DNA of 64,000 nt from Peribacillus muralis. GTDB taxonomy: Bacteria > Bacillota > Bacilli > Bacillales > DSM-1321. A program made the translations under genes and the position numbers. Below are positions 15,120 through 22,534 of this stretch, in pieces. The stretch lies in the NCBI RefSeq assembly GCF_001645685.2, contig NZ_CP017080.1:4083051-4147050 (forward strand), read 5' to 3'. Position 1 is the stretch's first letter, and every line of letters starts with the position of its first letter. Under the pieces are notes generated by a model, which saw only the letters and a list, made by a program, of their open reading frames with translations, was not told the origin of the DNA and did no database searches.

Positions 15120-16004
15120 TTAGTTCATTACAAGATCGTCCTTCAATGCTTGCTGCAGCGTCAGCTTTGTCTCTGCCTTTTTTTCAAAATCCACCCCTGA
15201 ACGAATCATTTTCATGACCACCCCGGGACGCAATCCAGTCACAACGGCTTTACAGCCCATCAAGGCAGTTCCATCGAGAATATTCAATAACCGGTTCATG
15301 ATCTCAGCCTCCATCTCGATAATACCGGACAAGTCCACGATTAAGGTCTGTAGCCTTAAATCACTAATTTCCATCAGGACTTTTTCCTCGATTATTTGGA
15401 TACGCGAATCATCGATTGTCCCGATTAACGGAAGGACACAGGTGGCGGCCGTAACAGGAATGATCGGGACCGATAAGTTTTCCACCAAGCGTTGCTGTGC
15501 CAGGATCAATTTGTCTTTATAATCGGAATAACTGATGAAAAAGGATTTAAGGAAAACATCCACCTTTTCATTCACTTTCTTTTCCAACTCAAAAAAAGTG
15601 AGGGAATCGCTTATATGATCTTTTGTTTGCTCGTACTTATAAAAAAAGGTCCAAAGCGTCCTCCGGATGGCCTGAATCCAATCCAGCTTGAATGAAAGCG
15701 CCAAGGAGTGGGTTGCCCACGTTTCCCCTTCTTGTTCTGCAAAGGTAATCATATCCGCTTCATTCTGCTCCACGATGTAGCGAATCAGCTTATGGGCATT
15801 ATTCAAAAGGTCAACATTCCCCACCAGCAAGATTTCTTCGATTTTCTCTCTGACATTTACCGCTTCTGATAAAAGATAGTCCTCAAAATCACTTTTGTTC
15901 TGTTGAAGGAATTCCATTATTTCTTCTTCCTCGTAAACAAAACTCACGATTTCCCACTCCCTTTTGCTGTAACGTTCAGATGTGATTTTTGTTACTATTT
16001 CCAT
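15120..16004 (-). CDS. RsbR-type STAS-domain protein (stressosome paralogue)
   Basis: The 294-residue product has a helical N-terminal region of about 170 residues with a globin-like sensor layout. A STAS domain follows from about residue 178 (SVPIIPVTAATCVLPLIGTIDDSR, then LRLQTLIVDLSGI, then GCKAVVTGLRPGVVMKMI). The segment order PLIGTID...LIVDLSG...VTGLRP is that of RsbRA/RB/RC/RD. These co-antagonists assemble with RsbS and RsbT into the stressosome that controls sigma-B. The equivalents of the two phosphorylated threonines lie in the GTID and DLSGI segments: the first is Thr, and the second position appears to be Ser. No rsbS or rsbT gene is adjacent, so it is a stand-alone paralogue, as in B. 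subtilis. Confidence 0.85.
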   Translation of the reverse strand: MEIVTKITSERYSKREWEIVSFVYEEEEIMEFLQQNKSDFEDYLLSEAVNVREKIEEILLVGNVDLLNNAHKLIRYIVEQNEADMITFAEQEGETWATHSLALSFKLDWIQAIRRTLWTFFYKYEQTKDHISDSLTFFELEKKVNEKVDVFLKSFFISYSDYKDKLILAQQRLVENLSVPIIPVTAATCVLPLIGTIDDSRIQIIEEKVLMEISDLRLQTLIVDLSGIIEMEAEIMNRLLNILDGTALMGCKAVVTGLRPGVVMKMIRSGVDFEKKAETKLTLQQALKDDLVMN

Positions 16005-16050
16005 TCTCTATCAATGAAGTCATTTCCTGCCCCTTGTGTGCATTCTATCT

Positions 16051-16503
16051 TCAGGTCATATTTGCTCTCGCGGAAAAAATATCCTTTAAAGTCGATGAAA
16101 AAATCAAATGTGTTGACGATTTCCCATATTTAATCGCCTGATCGATAAACTCCTCCAGCGTTTCCATGGAATATGTACTGATTTTAACCAAATAACTATA
16201 TTGACCGGCCAACCGATGACATTCCAGAACATCCGGATGCCCCCGGCAAAAATCATGAAAATCCTTACATCGATCCGTTTCAAACAAAACGAATGCGGTA
16301 ATGATTCTATCAAGCTTTTCAAGGGCTATTTCCGTTTTATACCCCTTAATGACGCCACTTTCCTCCAATTTATTCACTCGCTCTTTAGTGGCTGGGGCAG
16401 TTAAGGAAACCTCCTTGGCCAAATCCTTCATGGACATGCGCCCATTAGATTCGAGTAAGGAAAGTATTTTTTTATCCGTTCGATCCAATTCGATCACCAT
16501 CAC
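16051..16503 (-). CDS. Lrp/AsnC-family transcriptional regulator
   Basis: This is a 150-residue protein. The N-terminal winged HTH (LDRTDKKILSLLESNGRMSM, then LAKEVSLTAPATKERVNKLE) precedes the RAM/AsnC ligand-binding domain (ITAFVLFETDRCKDF, HRLAGQYSYLVKIST). The family senses amino acids and forms octameric discs that wrap DNA. The gene is divergent from the DJ-1-like gene at 16640, with about 136 bp of AT-rich DNA between, where its own sites would be expected. The target is unknown. The divergent DJ-1 gene is the first candidate. ATG at 16503 or 16500 are both possible starts. Confidence 0.9.
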   Translation of the reverse strand: MMVIELDRTDKKILSLLESNGRMSMKDLAKEVSLTAPATKERVNKLEESGVIKGYKTEIALEKLDRIITAFVLFETDRCKDFHDFCRGHPDVLECHRLAGQYSYLVKISTYSMETLEEFIDQAIKYGKSSTHLIFSSTLKDIFSARANMT

Positions 16504-16639
16504 TTTTCATTATTATATGTAATTGTCCAAATACATTATAAAATAAAGAAAATGGGAATGAATACATAATTATTGATATGTAATCAAGACTTTACTTTTT
16601 ATATAATAAATACAAAACATTCATATGGGGGATGCTGCT

Positions 16640-17224
16640 ATGAAAAAAGTATTGCTGCTGTTATCTAACGGGTTCGAAGCGGTTGAAGCGAGTGTGTTCA
16701 CGGATGTATTGGGCTGGAATAAATTAGAGGGTGACGGCTCCACCGATTTGGTTACCGTAGGTCTTCATGAGCAATTAGCATGCACTTGGAATTTCATCGT
16801 GAAGCCCGAATTCACCATCGATCAAGTGAACCTTGATGACTTCGATGCTTTAGCCATACCAGGAGGGTTTGAGGAAGCCGGCTTCTACGATGATGCCTAT
16901 GATCAAAGGTTTCTTGAGGTGATTAAAGATTTTCATGATAAAAAGAAAATCATCGCAACGATTTGTGTCGGGGCCCTTCCATTAGGAAAAAGCGGGATCT
17001 TGAAAGGACGGAAAGCGACTACCTACAACCATGCAACCAGTATAAGACAGACCCAGCTCAAGGATTTTGGGGCGCTTGTCGTCAATGAACCGATTGTCGT
17101 CACAGACAACATCATAACCTCCTATAACCCTTCCACAGCTTTCGGTGTGGCCTTCACGCTTTTGGAAATGCTCACCTCCAAAGAAAACTGTAACCATGTG
17201 AAGGAACTGATGGGCTTCCATTAA
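16640..17224 (+). CDS. DJ-1/PfpI-family protein
   Basis: The start is placed at ATG 16640 (MKKVLLLLSNGFEAVEASVF), with GGGGGAT seven bases upstream. The upstream ATG at 16625 overlaps that RBS. The 194-residue product shows the DJ-1/ThiJ core: FEAVEASVFTDVLGWN with the conserved Glu, DFDALAIPGGFEEAGFY, and the nucleophile elbow IIATICVGALPLGKSG with Cys near residue 112. Family members include glyoxalase III/deglycase-like enzymes, stress chaperones and intracellular proteases. The exact activity is open. A long hairpin at 17232-17276 follows the stop. Confidence 0.88.
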   Translation: MKKVLLLLSNGFEAVEASVFTDVLGWNKLEGDGSTDLVTVGLHEQLACTWNFIVKPEFTIDQVNLDDFDALAIPGGFEEAGFYDDAYDQRFLEVIKDFHDKKKIIATICVGALPLGKSGILKGRKATTYNHATSIRQTQLKDFGALVVNEPIVVTDNIITSYNPSTAFGVAFTLLEMLTSKENCNHVKELMGFH

Positions 17225-17231
17225 GGGTATC

Positions 17232-17276
17232 TTATCCAAACAAGGCTCTGGATCGTCCAGAACCTTGTTTGGATAA
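17232..17276 (+). terminator. long hairpin after DJ-1 gene, likely terminator
   Basis: TTATCCAAACAAGG at 17232 pairs with CCTTGTTTGGATAA ending at 17276, and CTGGA/TCCAG extends the stem around a three-base loop. The stem is very stable, but only a weak T-tract follows on either strand. Confidence 0.55.
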
Positions 17277-17327
17277 ACGTCGTTTAGATTGCATCTGCCT
17301 TAGATGTTTCCAAACTTACAAGCACAT

Positions 17328-17498
17328 TTATTCCTCCATACTTTCCCCCATCCCTTCCTCTAGGTTTTTGAGGTACTCGTCAGAAATTCCGTTCATGCCT
17401 TCCATGACTTGTGCTTTCGTATATTCCATACTGCCAACCAATTTATTACGCTTATTATCTTCAGTCTCTTCAGTAAGCTTGGATTTTGGATCGGTCAC
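17328..17498 (-). CDS. 56-aa hydrophilic protein
   Basis: The likely start is GTG 17498 (MTDPKSKLTEETEDNKRNKL), because GGAGGTGA lies five bases upstream. The frame's upstream ATG at 17513 overlaps that RBS. The product is highly charged and ends in an acidic amphipathic helix (SDEYLKNLEEGMGESMEE). It has no membrane segment and no cysteine. No family is recognised. It may be a small stress or spore protein. Confidence 0.5.
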   Translation of the reverse strand: MTDPKSKLTEETEDNKRNKLVGSMEYTKAQVMEGMNGISDEYLKNLEEGMGESMEE

Positions 17499-17712
17499 AT
17501 TTTTCACCTCCATCGTTTAGGATGGCTTTTCCAGGAGGAAATATGCAGGAGGCGCGAGACGACAGTTGCGATCTAAAAGGATTTAACCTTTTAAATACAC
17601 GGGAAAAGATTTTATTATGGAGATTTTTTAAAAAATGCTGTTTTCAGCGAGCGAAAGGGATATACTATAGGATAGCTTTTATTACATTTTTAAAAGTATT
17701 GTGATTAACACT

Positions 17713-17730
17713 TTGTGTAATATTTTACAA
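17713..17730. promoter_or_regulatory. Rex operator before yjlC-ndh
   Basis: TTGTGTAATATTTTACAA is a near-perfect palindrome. It matches the Rex consensus TTGTGAAATATTTCACAA at 15 of 18 positions. It lies 50 bases upstream of yjlC. In B. subtilis the NADH-sensing repressor Rex binds such sites before ndh, which lets the cell adjust the NADH/NAD ratio. Confidence 0.85.
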
Positions 17731-17779
17731 GTTTTTCTAACCAAATCAACAAAATGCTTATTGCAAAGGAGAATTGGAT

Positions 17780-18202
17780 ATGTCAGAAACGATTACCCAA
17801 TCACAGTCTGAACAATTAAATGCACGTCAAGATGTACTGGATCAGTTATTAAAGCCTGAGGTTCAGGAATCCCTCACTACTTTAGTCAATCAGCTTCCAA
17901 AACTGACTGAGTTAGTGAATATTTTAACAAAGTCGTATGATTTCGCCCAATCGGTGGCAACGGATGATGTCCTGAAAAACGATACCGTCAGTGCCATTTC
18001 GGAAATCGCGACACCTGTGGTCGATTCCGTGAAAGGTCTTGCGGCTACTGCAATCGAAGCGAAGGATCGTGCAGAAGCGAATCATGATGTAATCGGTCTT
18101 TTTGGACTGTTAAGAATGATGAAGGACCCGGAGGCACAAAAGCTTTTCCGTTTTGCACAAGCATTCCTTGAAGTTTCATCAGAACGTAAAAACCTAAAAT
18201 AA
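17780..18202 (+). CDS. yjlC: YjlC, DUF1641 partner protein of NADH dehydrogenase
   Basis: ATG 17780 follows AAGGAG at a spacing of eight bases. The TTG two codons earlier is less likely. The product is 140 residues, the same length as B. subtilis YjlC. It contains the DUF1641 pattern (LNARQDVLDQLLKPEVQESL, then LPKLTELVNIL, then GLFGLLRMMKDPEAQKLFRF). It is soluble and helical. It lies directly upstream of ndh with a 31-base gap and shares the Rex-controlled promoter. Its molecular role with Ndh is not established. It may help membrane docking or regulation. Confidence 0.92.
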   Translation: MSETITQSQSEQLNARQDVLDQLLKPEVQESLTTLVNQLPKLTELVNILTKSYDFAQSVATDDVLKNDTVSAISEIATPVVDSVKGLAATAIEAKDRAEANHDVIGLFGLLRMMKDPEAQKLFRFAQAFLEVSSERKNLK

Positions 18203-18233
18203 AACTTTCAATCAGTAAGGACGGGGATTATCT

Positions 18234-19415
18234 ATGTCAAAACAAATCGTCATCTTAGGTGCAGGATACGCTGGGTTGCTATCTGCGTTGTCCGTACGTG
18301 AATATTACACGAAAGATCAAGTGCAGGTTACCGTGGTGAACCAATTTCCAACACACCAAATCATCACGGAATTGCACCGTCTTGCCGGCGGTTCCATTTC
18401 CGAGCAAGCTGTTTCGATTCCTTTGGAAAAGCTTTTCAAAGGAAAAGATATCGACCTTGCCATTGCCAAAGTGGAGTCTTTCTCCGTCGATAAAAAAGAA
18501 GTGAAGCTTTCCAACGGTTCCACTTTATCTTACGATGCCCTTGTTGTCGCTTTAGGAAGCCAAACTGGATTCTTCGGCATTCCAGGACTGGAAGAAAACA
18601 GCATGGTCTTGAAATCGGTGAAAGATGCGAACCAAATTTACAAGCATATCGAAGATCGCATTCGTGAATATGCCCAAACGAAAAATGAAGCCGATGCCAC
18701 CATCGTCATCGGGGGCGGCGGCTTGACTGGCGTCGAACTGATTGGTGAAATCGTCGATCATTTCCCTAAAATCGCCAAAAAATTCGGCGTCGACTACAAG
18801 GATTTGAAAATCAAGCTTGTCGAAGCTGGTCCAAAAATCCTTCCTGTATTGCCTGATCACCTAATCGACCGGGCCATGACAAGCTTGCAAGCGCGAGGCG
18901 TCGAATTCTTGACAAGCCTTCCTGTTACGGGTGTAAAAGGCAACCAAATCGAATTGAAGGACGGCCAAACGATCACAGCCAATACGCTTGTTTGGACAGG
19001 CGGGGTTGCGGCTCTTCCTATCGTAGGCGAATCAGGCCTTGAAGTGGATCGCGGCAAAGCAGCGGTTAATGAATACCTGCAATCGACATCACATAACGAC
19101 GTATTCGTTGTCGGTGACAGCGCCCTTGCTTTCCCTCCAGAAGGCGGACGTCCATACGCGCCAACGGCACAAAACGCATGGCAAATGGGTGAGCTTGTCG
19201 GCTATAACCTATATGCAGCGTTCGAAGGCAAAAAGCTTGAAGTATTCACGCCTGTAAACTCAGGCACACTTGCGAGCCTTGGCCGTAAGGATGCCGTGGC
19301 AACCGTCGGAGCTAACAACACAGCCCTGAAAGGCCTGCCAGCCACTTTGATGAAGGAAGCAAGTAATATCCGCTACCTATCACACATCAAAGCACTATAT
19401 AGCTTGGCGTATTAA
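18234..19415 (+). CDS. ndh: type II NADH dehydrogenase (Ndh/YjlD)
   Basis: The product is 393 residues. The FAD-binding GXGXXG motif opens the protein (IVILGAGYAGLLSAL). The NADH-binding motif VIGGGGLTGVELIGEI lies near residue 163. The second FAD contact GVAALPIVGESGLE is followed by VFVVGDSALAF, and the C-terminal helix region is membrane-associating (EASNIRYLSHIKALYSLAY). The enzyme passes electrons from NADH to menaquinone at the inner membrane face without pumping protons. It forms an operon with yjlC under a Rex site and ends in a terminator at 19433-19470. Confidence 0.95.
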   Translation: MSKQIVILGAGYAGLLSALSVREYYTKDQVQVTVVNQFPTHQIITELHRLAGGSISEQAVSIPLEKLFKGKDIDLAIAKVESFSVDKKEVKLSNGSTLSYDALVVALGSQTGFFGIPGLEENSMVLKSVKDANQIYKHIEDRIREYAQTKNEADATIVIGGGGLTGVELIGEIVDHFPKIAKKFGVDYKDLKIKLVEAGPKILPVLPDHLIDRAMTSLQARGVEFLTSLPVTGVKGNQIELKDGQTITANTLVWTGGVAALPIVGESGLEVDRGKAAVNEYLQSTSHNDVFVVGDSALAFPPEGGRPYAPTAQNAWQMGELVGYNLYAAFEGKKLEVFTPVNSGTLASLGRKDAVATVGANNTALKGLPATLMKEASNIRYLSHIKALYSLAY

Positions 19416-19432
19416 TTTAATACTGCCGCACT

Positions 19433-19470
19433 GCCCTTTATTCCCGTTTTTGGGGATGAGGGGTTTTTTT
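19433..19470 (+). terminator. rho-independent terminator of yjlC-ndh
   Basis: CCCTTTATTCCC-GTTTTT-GGGGATGAGGGG followed by seven T. Confidence 0.85.
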
Positions 19471-19486
19471 CGTTTCCCAACAAGAA

Positions 19487-19513
19487 GGACGGGCCCTCAT
19501 TAATGACCCGTCC
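19487..19513 (-). terminator. terminator-like hairpin after hxlB remnant
   Basis: GGACGGG at 19487-19493 pairs with CCCGTCC at 19507-19513. On the minus strand it is followed by TTCTTG, so the T-tract is weak. It sits just after the stop of the remnant. Confidence 0.5.
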
Positions 19514-19518
19514 GATCT

Positions 19519-19890
19519 TCACTCCATATTACTATGCTTGGCATAGGCCAGCTCGTGGCTTATGGACTCATTCCTTGAATAGTCCAGGCATACGGCATCA
19601 CATAAAACATGCACGCATTGATCGAACAAGGAGCTTAGCGGCTGGACGCTTTTCGTTTCATGACTCAAGCGGTTTTTCGTTGCAGCCGGGATCACCAACA
19701 CCTCATGGGAAACACGAGCTAACTCGGATTGATCATTTGTCGTGATGGCGAACACCGTGCAGCCGATCTCCCTGCCTTTCGCGGCTGCTGAAATCACGCT
19801 TTTCGTCGAACCGCTCCCGCTGATGGCTATGATCAGGTCGCCTTTTGCAATCGAAGGCGTAATCGTCTCACCGACGACATATACACCCAA
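19519..19890 (-). pseudogene. hxlB: 5'-truncated 6-phospho-3-hexuloisomerase remnant
   Basis: The 123 residues correspond to the C-terminal two thirds of HxlB (PHI, a SIS-domain isomerase of the ribulose monophosphate pathway, about 185 residues). The match covers VYVVGETITPSIAKGDLIIA, SGSGSTKSVISAAAKGREIG and the end VQPLSSLFDQCVHVLCDA...AYAKHSNME. The N-terminal segment with the first half of the SIS fold is missing. The in-frame upstream codons (RRQYLGCG) already diverge and run into the argS terminator. No hxlA is present. The only possible starts are a TTG with no RBS, so this is a decayed gene. Confidence 0.8.
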
Positions 19891-19919
19891 GCCACATCCA
19901 AGATATTGTCGCCGTACAT

Positions 19920-19957
19920 AAAAAGGAGCCCTGTTGAAATTTATTCAACCGGCTCCT
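19920..19957 (-). terminator. rho-independent terminator of argS
   Basis: On the minus strand GGAGCCGGTTGAA-TAAA-TTTCAACAGGGCTCC forms a long stem followed by TTTTTATG. It lies directly behind the argS stop. Confidence 0.85.
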
Positions 19958-19971
19958 TCCAATGCCATGCA

Positions 19972-21645
19972 TTACATTTGATTCGGCGCTGAAATCCCCA
20001 ATAACCGCAGCGCATCCTTCAAGACGATGGCTACGCAACAGGCGAAGGAGAGCTTCATCTGCTTCCACTGATCATCGGCCAACACCTTCGTATGGGCATA
20101 ATATTTATTGAATGCACGTGCCAGCTGCAAGCTGAATTTAGCGACTTGTGATGGATCGGCCTGTTCAAAGGATTTTTGGACGATGGCCGGGAATTGCTCA
20201 AGCAGCTGGATGACGGGCCAAGCATATTCACCTAAGGCCTCGAACTGGATGTCCCGCTCCTTATATTGCCCCTTTTCCAGCAATGATGATATTCTGGCAT
20301 GGGTGTATTGCACATATGGGCCCGTTTCGCCCTCGAAATTCATCATTTGGTCCAACGAAAAGTCGATATCATTCATGCGATTATTCTTTAGATCATTAAA
20401 GATCACCGCTCCGACACCTACCTGCCTCGCAACCAGCTCCTTCTGTTCAAGCGCTTGGTTTTTTTCATCAATATTTCGCTGCGCCGTTTCGATGGCCTCT
20501 GCCAATACATCTGCAAGCAGCACGACCTTCCCTTTTCGTGTCGACATTTTCTTGCCGTCCTTCAGCATCATGCCAAAGGCCACATGCTGCAAGTCCTTTG
20601 ACCAATCATATCCCATCTTCCCGATCACCTGGAAGAGCTGTTTAAAGTGCAGGGATTGTTCGTTGCCGACGACATAAAAGATTTTCTTCGGCCCATACTG
20701 CTTTTCACGATACAGTGCTGCGGCTAAATCACGTGTGGCATAAAGCGTCGCCCCGTCCGTCTTCGTAATCAAACAAGGGGGCATATCCTCCAGCTCGACG
20801 ACAAATGCGCCCTCCGATTGGGTGAGCAAGCCTTTTTCCTTTAGCTCCCAGACGACAGCATCCATTTTGTCATTGTAAAAGGCTTCGCCCGCAAAGGAAT
20901 CAAAACGAATGCCCAATAACTCATAAATCGCAGCGAACTCCTTAAGCGAAGCCTCCCTGAACCACTTCCAGAGGGAGAGCGCCTCCTCATCACCATCTTC
21001 AAGCGACTTGAAGCTTGCGCGTGCTTGTTCATTCAACGATTCATCCGTTTCTGCAACATCATGGAACTTTACATAAATCTTCAGTAATTCTTCAATCGGG
21101 GACGCTTCGATCGCCGCTTTGTCTCCCCAGAGCTTATAGGCAACGATCAATTTGCCGAATTGTGTGCCCCAATCTCCCAAATGATTGATCCGTTCGACTT
21201 GATAGCCGTTCTTTTCAGCTATGTTAGCCAATGCATTGCCGATGACGGTCGAGCGCAAGTGGCCCATCGAAAACGGCTTCGCGATATTCGGCGAGGAAAA
21301 ATCGATCACGACATTCTCCTCTACAGGCTTTGTCGAACCATACTGTTCCTTATCACGCAATATCGCTTGCAGCACATTATCCGTCACCCGTTGCTGATTG
21401 ACGAAGATATTGACATACCCCGACACTGCATTCACTTCTTGGATCATCCCATCGCTTAGCTTTGCAGCTAGCTCATAAGCGATCACCTGTGGCGATTTTT
21501 TCAGTTTTTTGGCAAGCGTGAAGCATGGAAAAGCAATATCCCCTAATTCCGCAAACTTAGGCTTTTCGATTAATTTTTCAATTTCATTTACCGTCAGTTC
21601 ATCGTTCATTGCGTTTGATAGTAAAGCTGCAATAGGTTGATTCAT
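19972..21645 (-). CDS. argS: arginyl-tRNA synthetase
   Basis: The start is ATG 21645 (MNQPIAALLSNAMNDELTVN), with AGGAGG ten bases upstream. The longer frame runs into the T-box terminator. The 557-residue product is a class I synthetase. It has the N-terminal Add1 domain, the HIGH-type motif SSPNIAKPFSMGHLRSTVIG near residue 115, and the GDWGTQFGKL segment. It also has the KMSKS-type loop GKKMSTRKGKVV near 350 and the C-terminal anticodon-binding DALR domain (HARISSLLEKG to LRLLGISAPNQM). It charges tRNA-Arg in the cytosol. Expression is predicted to respond to uncharged tRNA-Arg through the T-box upstream. Confidence 0.96.
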   Translation of the reverse strand: MNQPIAALLSNAMNDELTVNEIEKLIEKPKFAELGDIAFPCFTLAKKLKKSPQVIAYELAAKLSDGMIQEVNAVSGYVNIFVNQQRVTDNVLQAILRDKEQYGSTKPVEENVVIDFSSPNIAKPFSMGHLRSTVIGNALANIAEKNGYQVERINHLGDWGTQFGKLIVAYKLWGDKAAIEASPIEELLKIYVKFHDVAETDESLNEQARASFKSLEDGDEEALSLWKWFREASLKEFAAIYELLGIRFDSFAGEAFYNDKMDAVVWELKEKGLLTQSEGAFVVELEDMPPCLITKTDGATLYATRDLAAALYREKQYGPKKIFYVVGNEQSLHFKQLFQVIGKMGYDWSKDLQHVAFGMMLKDGKKMSTRKGKVVLLADVLAEAIETAQRNIDEKNQALEQKELVARQVGVGAVIFNDLKNNRMNDIDFSLDQMMNFEGETGPYVQYTHARISSLLEKGQYKERDIQFEALGEYAWPVIQLLEQFPAIVQKSFEQADPSQVAKFSLQLARAFNKYYAHTKVLADDQWKQMKLSFACCVAIVLKDALRLLGISAPNQM

Positions 21646-21667
21646 CGTCAATATCCCTCCTAAACAA

Positions 21668-21935
21668 AAAAGCCCCCGTCTCAAATAAGAGACGAGAGCA
21701 TAGCTTCCCGTGGTACCACTCTAGTTGCCACATATTGTGACCACTTTCCATTGTTAACGGGGTGACTCCCCGATATTCCCTACTAGACGTTTCAAGAAAT
21801 TTCTCCAAAGTGCGCTTCATTCATTCTTCCTGCATCAGGCTCCCACCATCCCCGACTCGCTTGCCATTCAAAATGAACTACTCTCTTCATCAACGAATTT
21901 TCAATATTATGATTTCATCCATATTACACAATTAA
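21668..21935 (-). ncRNA. T-box riboswitch, arginine specifier (CGC)
   Basis: On the minus strand the leader shows AGAGAGTAG and a stem-I region (GGGGATGGTGGGAGCC). A specifier-loop candidate GAAGCGCACTTTGGAG has CGC (Arg) at 21814-21812 followed by A. The conserved T-box AGAGTGGTACCACGGG is at about 21706-21722. The intrinsic terminator CTCGTCTC-TTATTT-GAGACGGGGGC ends in TTTTTTG at about 21669-21703. Uncharged tRNA-Arg should pair with the specifier and the T-box bulge and allow read-through into argS. Assignment of the specifier is by position and is consistent with the downstream gene. Confidence 0.92.
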
Positions 21936-21953
21936 AAAATACGTGTCAACACC

Positions 21954-22454
21954 TCAGCCGGTCGGTGCCTTCATTTTATCCTTGATCGTGGACAAATAAG
22001 TTCTTATGGCCCCAGATGCCGCTTGACCTGCAGGCCTCTCCTGCTCGGAATGATTGTAAGAAGCAGCATCCATGAGCTCAGGGGAGTAAATGCTCATGCC
22101 ATCCATGATACGGCGGATCGAGCAGGCCAGCTCGTCACTCGGATTATCCTTCAATAAATAACCACTTACATTGGCTTGAAGGGCTCGCTGATAATGCCCA
22201 TCCCTTCGAAACGTCGTTATGATGATCACCTTGCAAGCAAACGCCTCCAAAGCTTCCGCTGCCTCCAGTCCGCTCATGACCGGCATCTCGATATCCAGGA
22301 TGCACACATCCGGCCGCAATTGGTGCACAAGGGCAACCGCTTCCTCCCCATTACTGGCCTGGCCGACGATTTCTATATCTTCTTCAAGATTGAGTAGAGA
22401 ACTAATCGCTTCCAAAAGCATTTCCTGTTTCTCTGCAATCACGATTCGAATCAC
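21954..22454 (-). CDS. DesR-like response regulator with eroded DNA-binding domain
   Basis: Residues 1-125 are a typical NarL/DesR-family receiver: MIRIVIAEKQEMLLEAISSL, phospho-acceptor Asp in VCILDIEMPVMSGLEAAE, Thr in VIIITTF, Lys in GYLLKDNPSDELA. The sequence stays close to B. subtilis DesR up to IYSPELMD. The expected LTDREKEVL helix and most of the LuxR-type HTH are missing. Only GAIRTYLSTIKDKMK recalls the recognition helix, and the last about 15 residues are also gone (166 residues instead of about 199). Start GTG 22454 has a good AGGAGG RBS. DNA binding is probably lost. It may be a pseudogene or a receiver-only protein. Confidence 0.75.
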   Translation of the reverse strand: MIRIVIAEKQEMLLEAISSLLNLEEDIEIVGQASNGEEAVALVHQLRPDVCILDIEMPVMSGLEAAEALEAFACKVIIITTFRRDGHYQRALQANVSGYLLKDNPSDELACSIRRIMDGMSIYSPELMDAASYNHSEQERPAGQAASGAIRTYLSTIKDKMKAPTG

Positions 22455-22476
22455 TTGATGCTCCCTCCTCGATCCG

Positions 22477-22517
22477 TAAAAAAGACTCCCTCAATCCAAG
22501 GATCATGAAGGGAGTCC
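22477..22517 (-). terminator. rho-independent terminator of des
   Basis: On the minus strand GACTCCC ... GGGAGTC closes a 19-base loop region with further internal pairing, followed by TTTTTTAC. It separates des from the desR-like frame. Confidence 0.75.
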
Positions 22518-22534
22518 GGAACCATTTATACATG

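Noticed and set aside
16504..16639. sigma-A promoter for the DJ-1-like gene
   Set aside because: A TATAAT is present, but the only TTGATA candidate is 23 bases away, so spacing is wrong.
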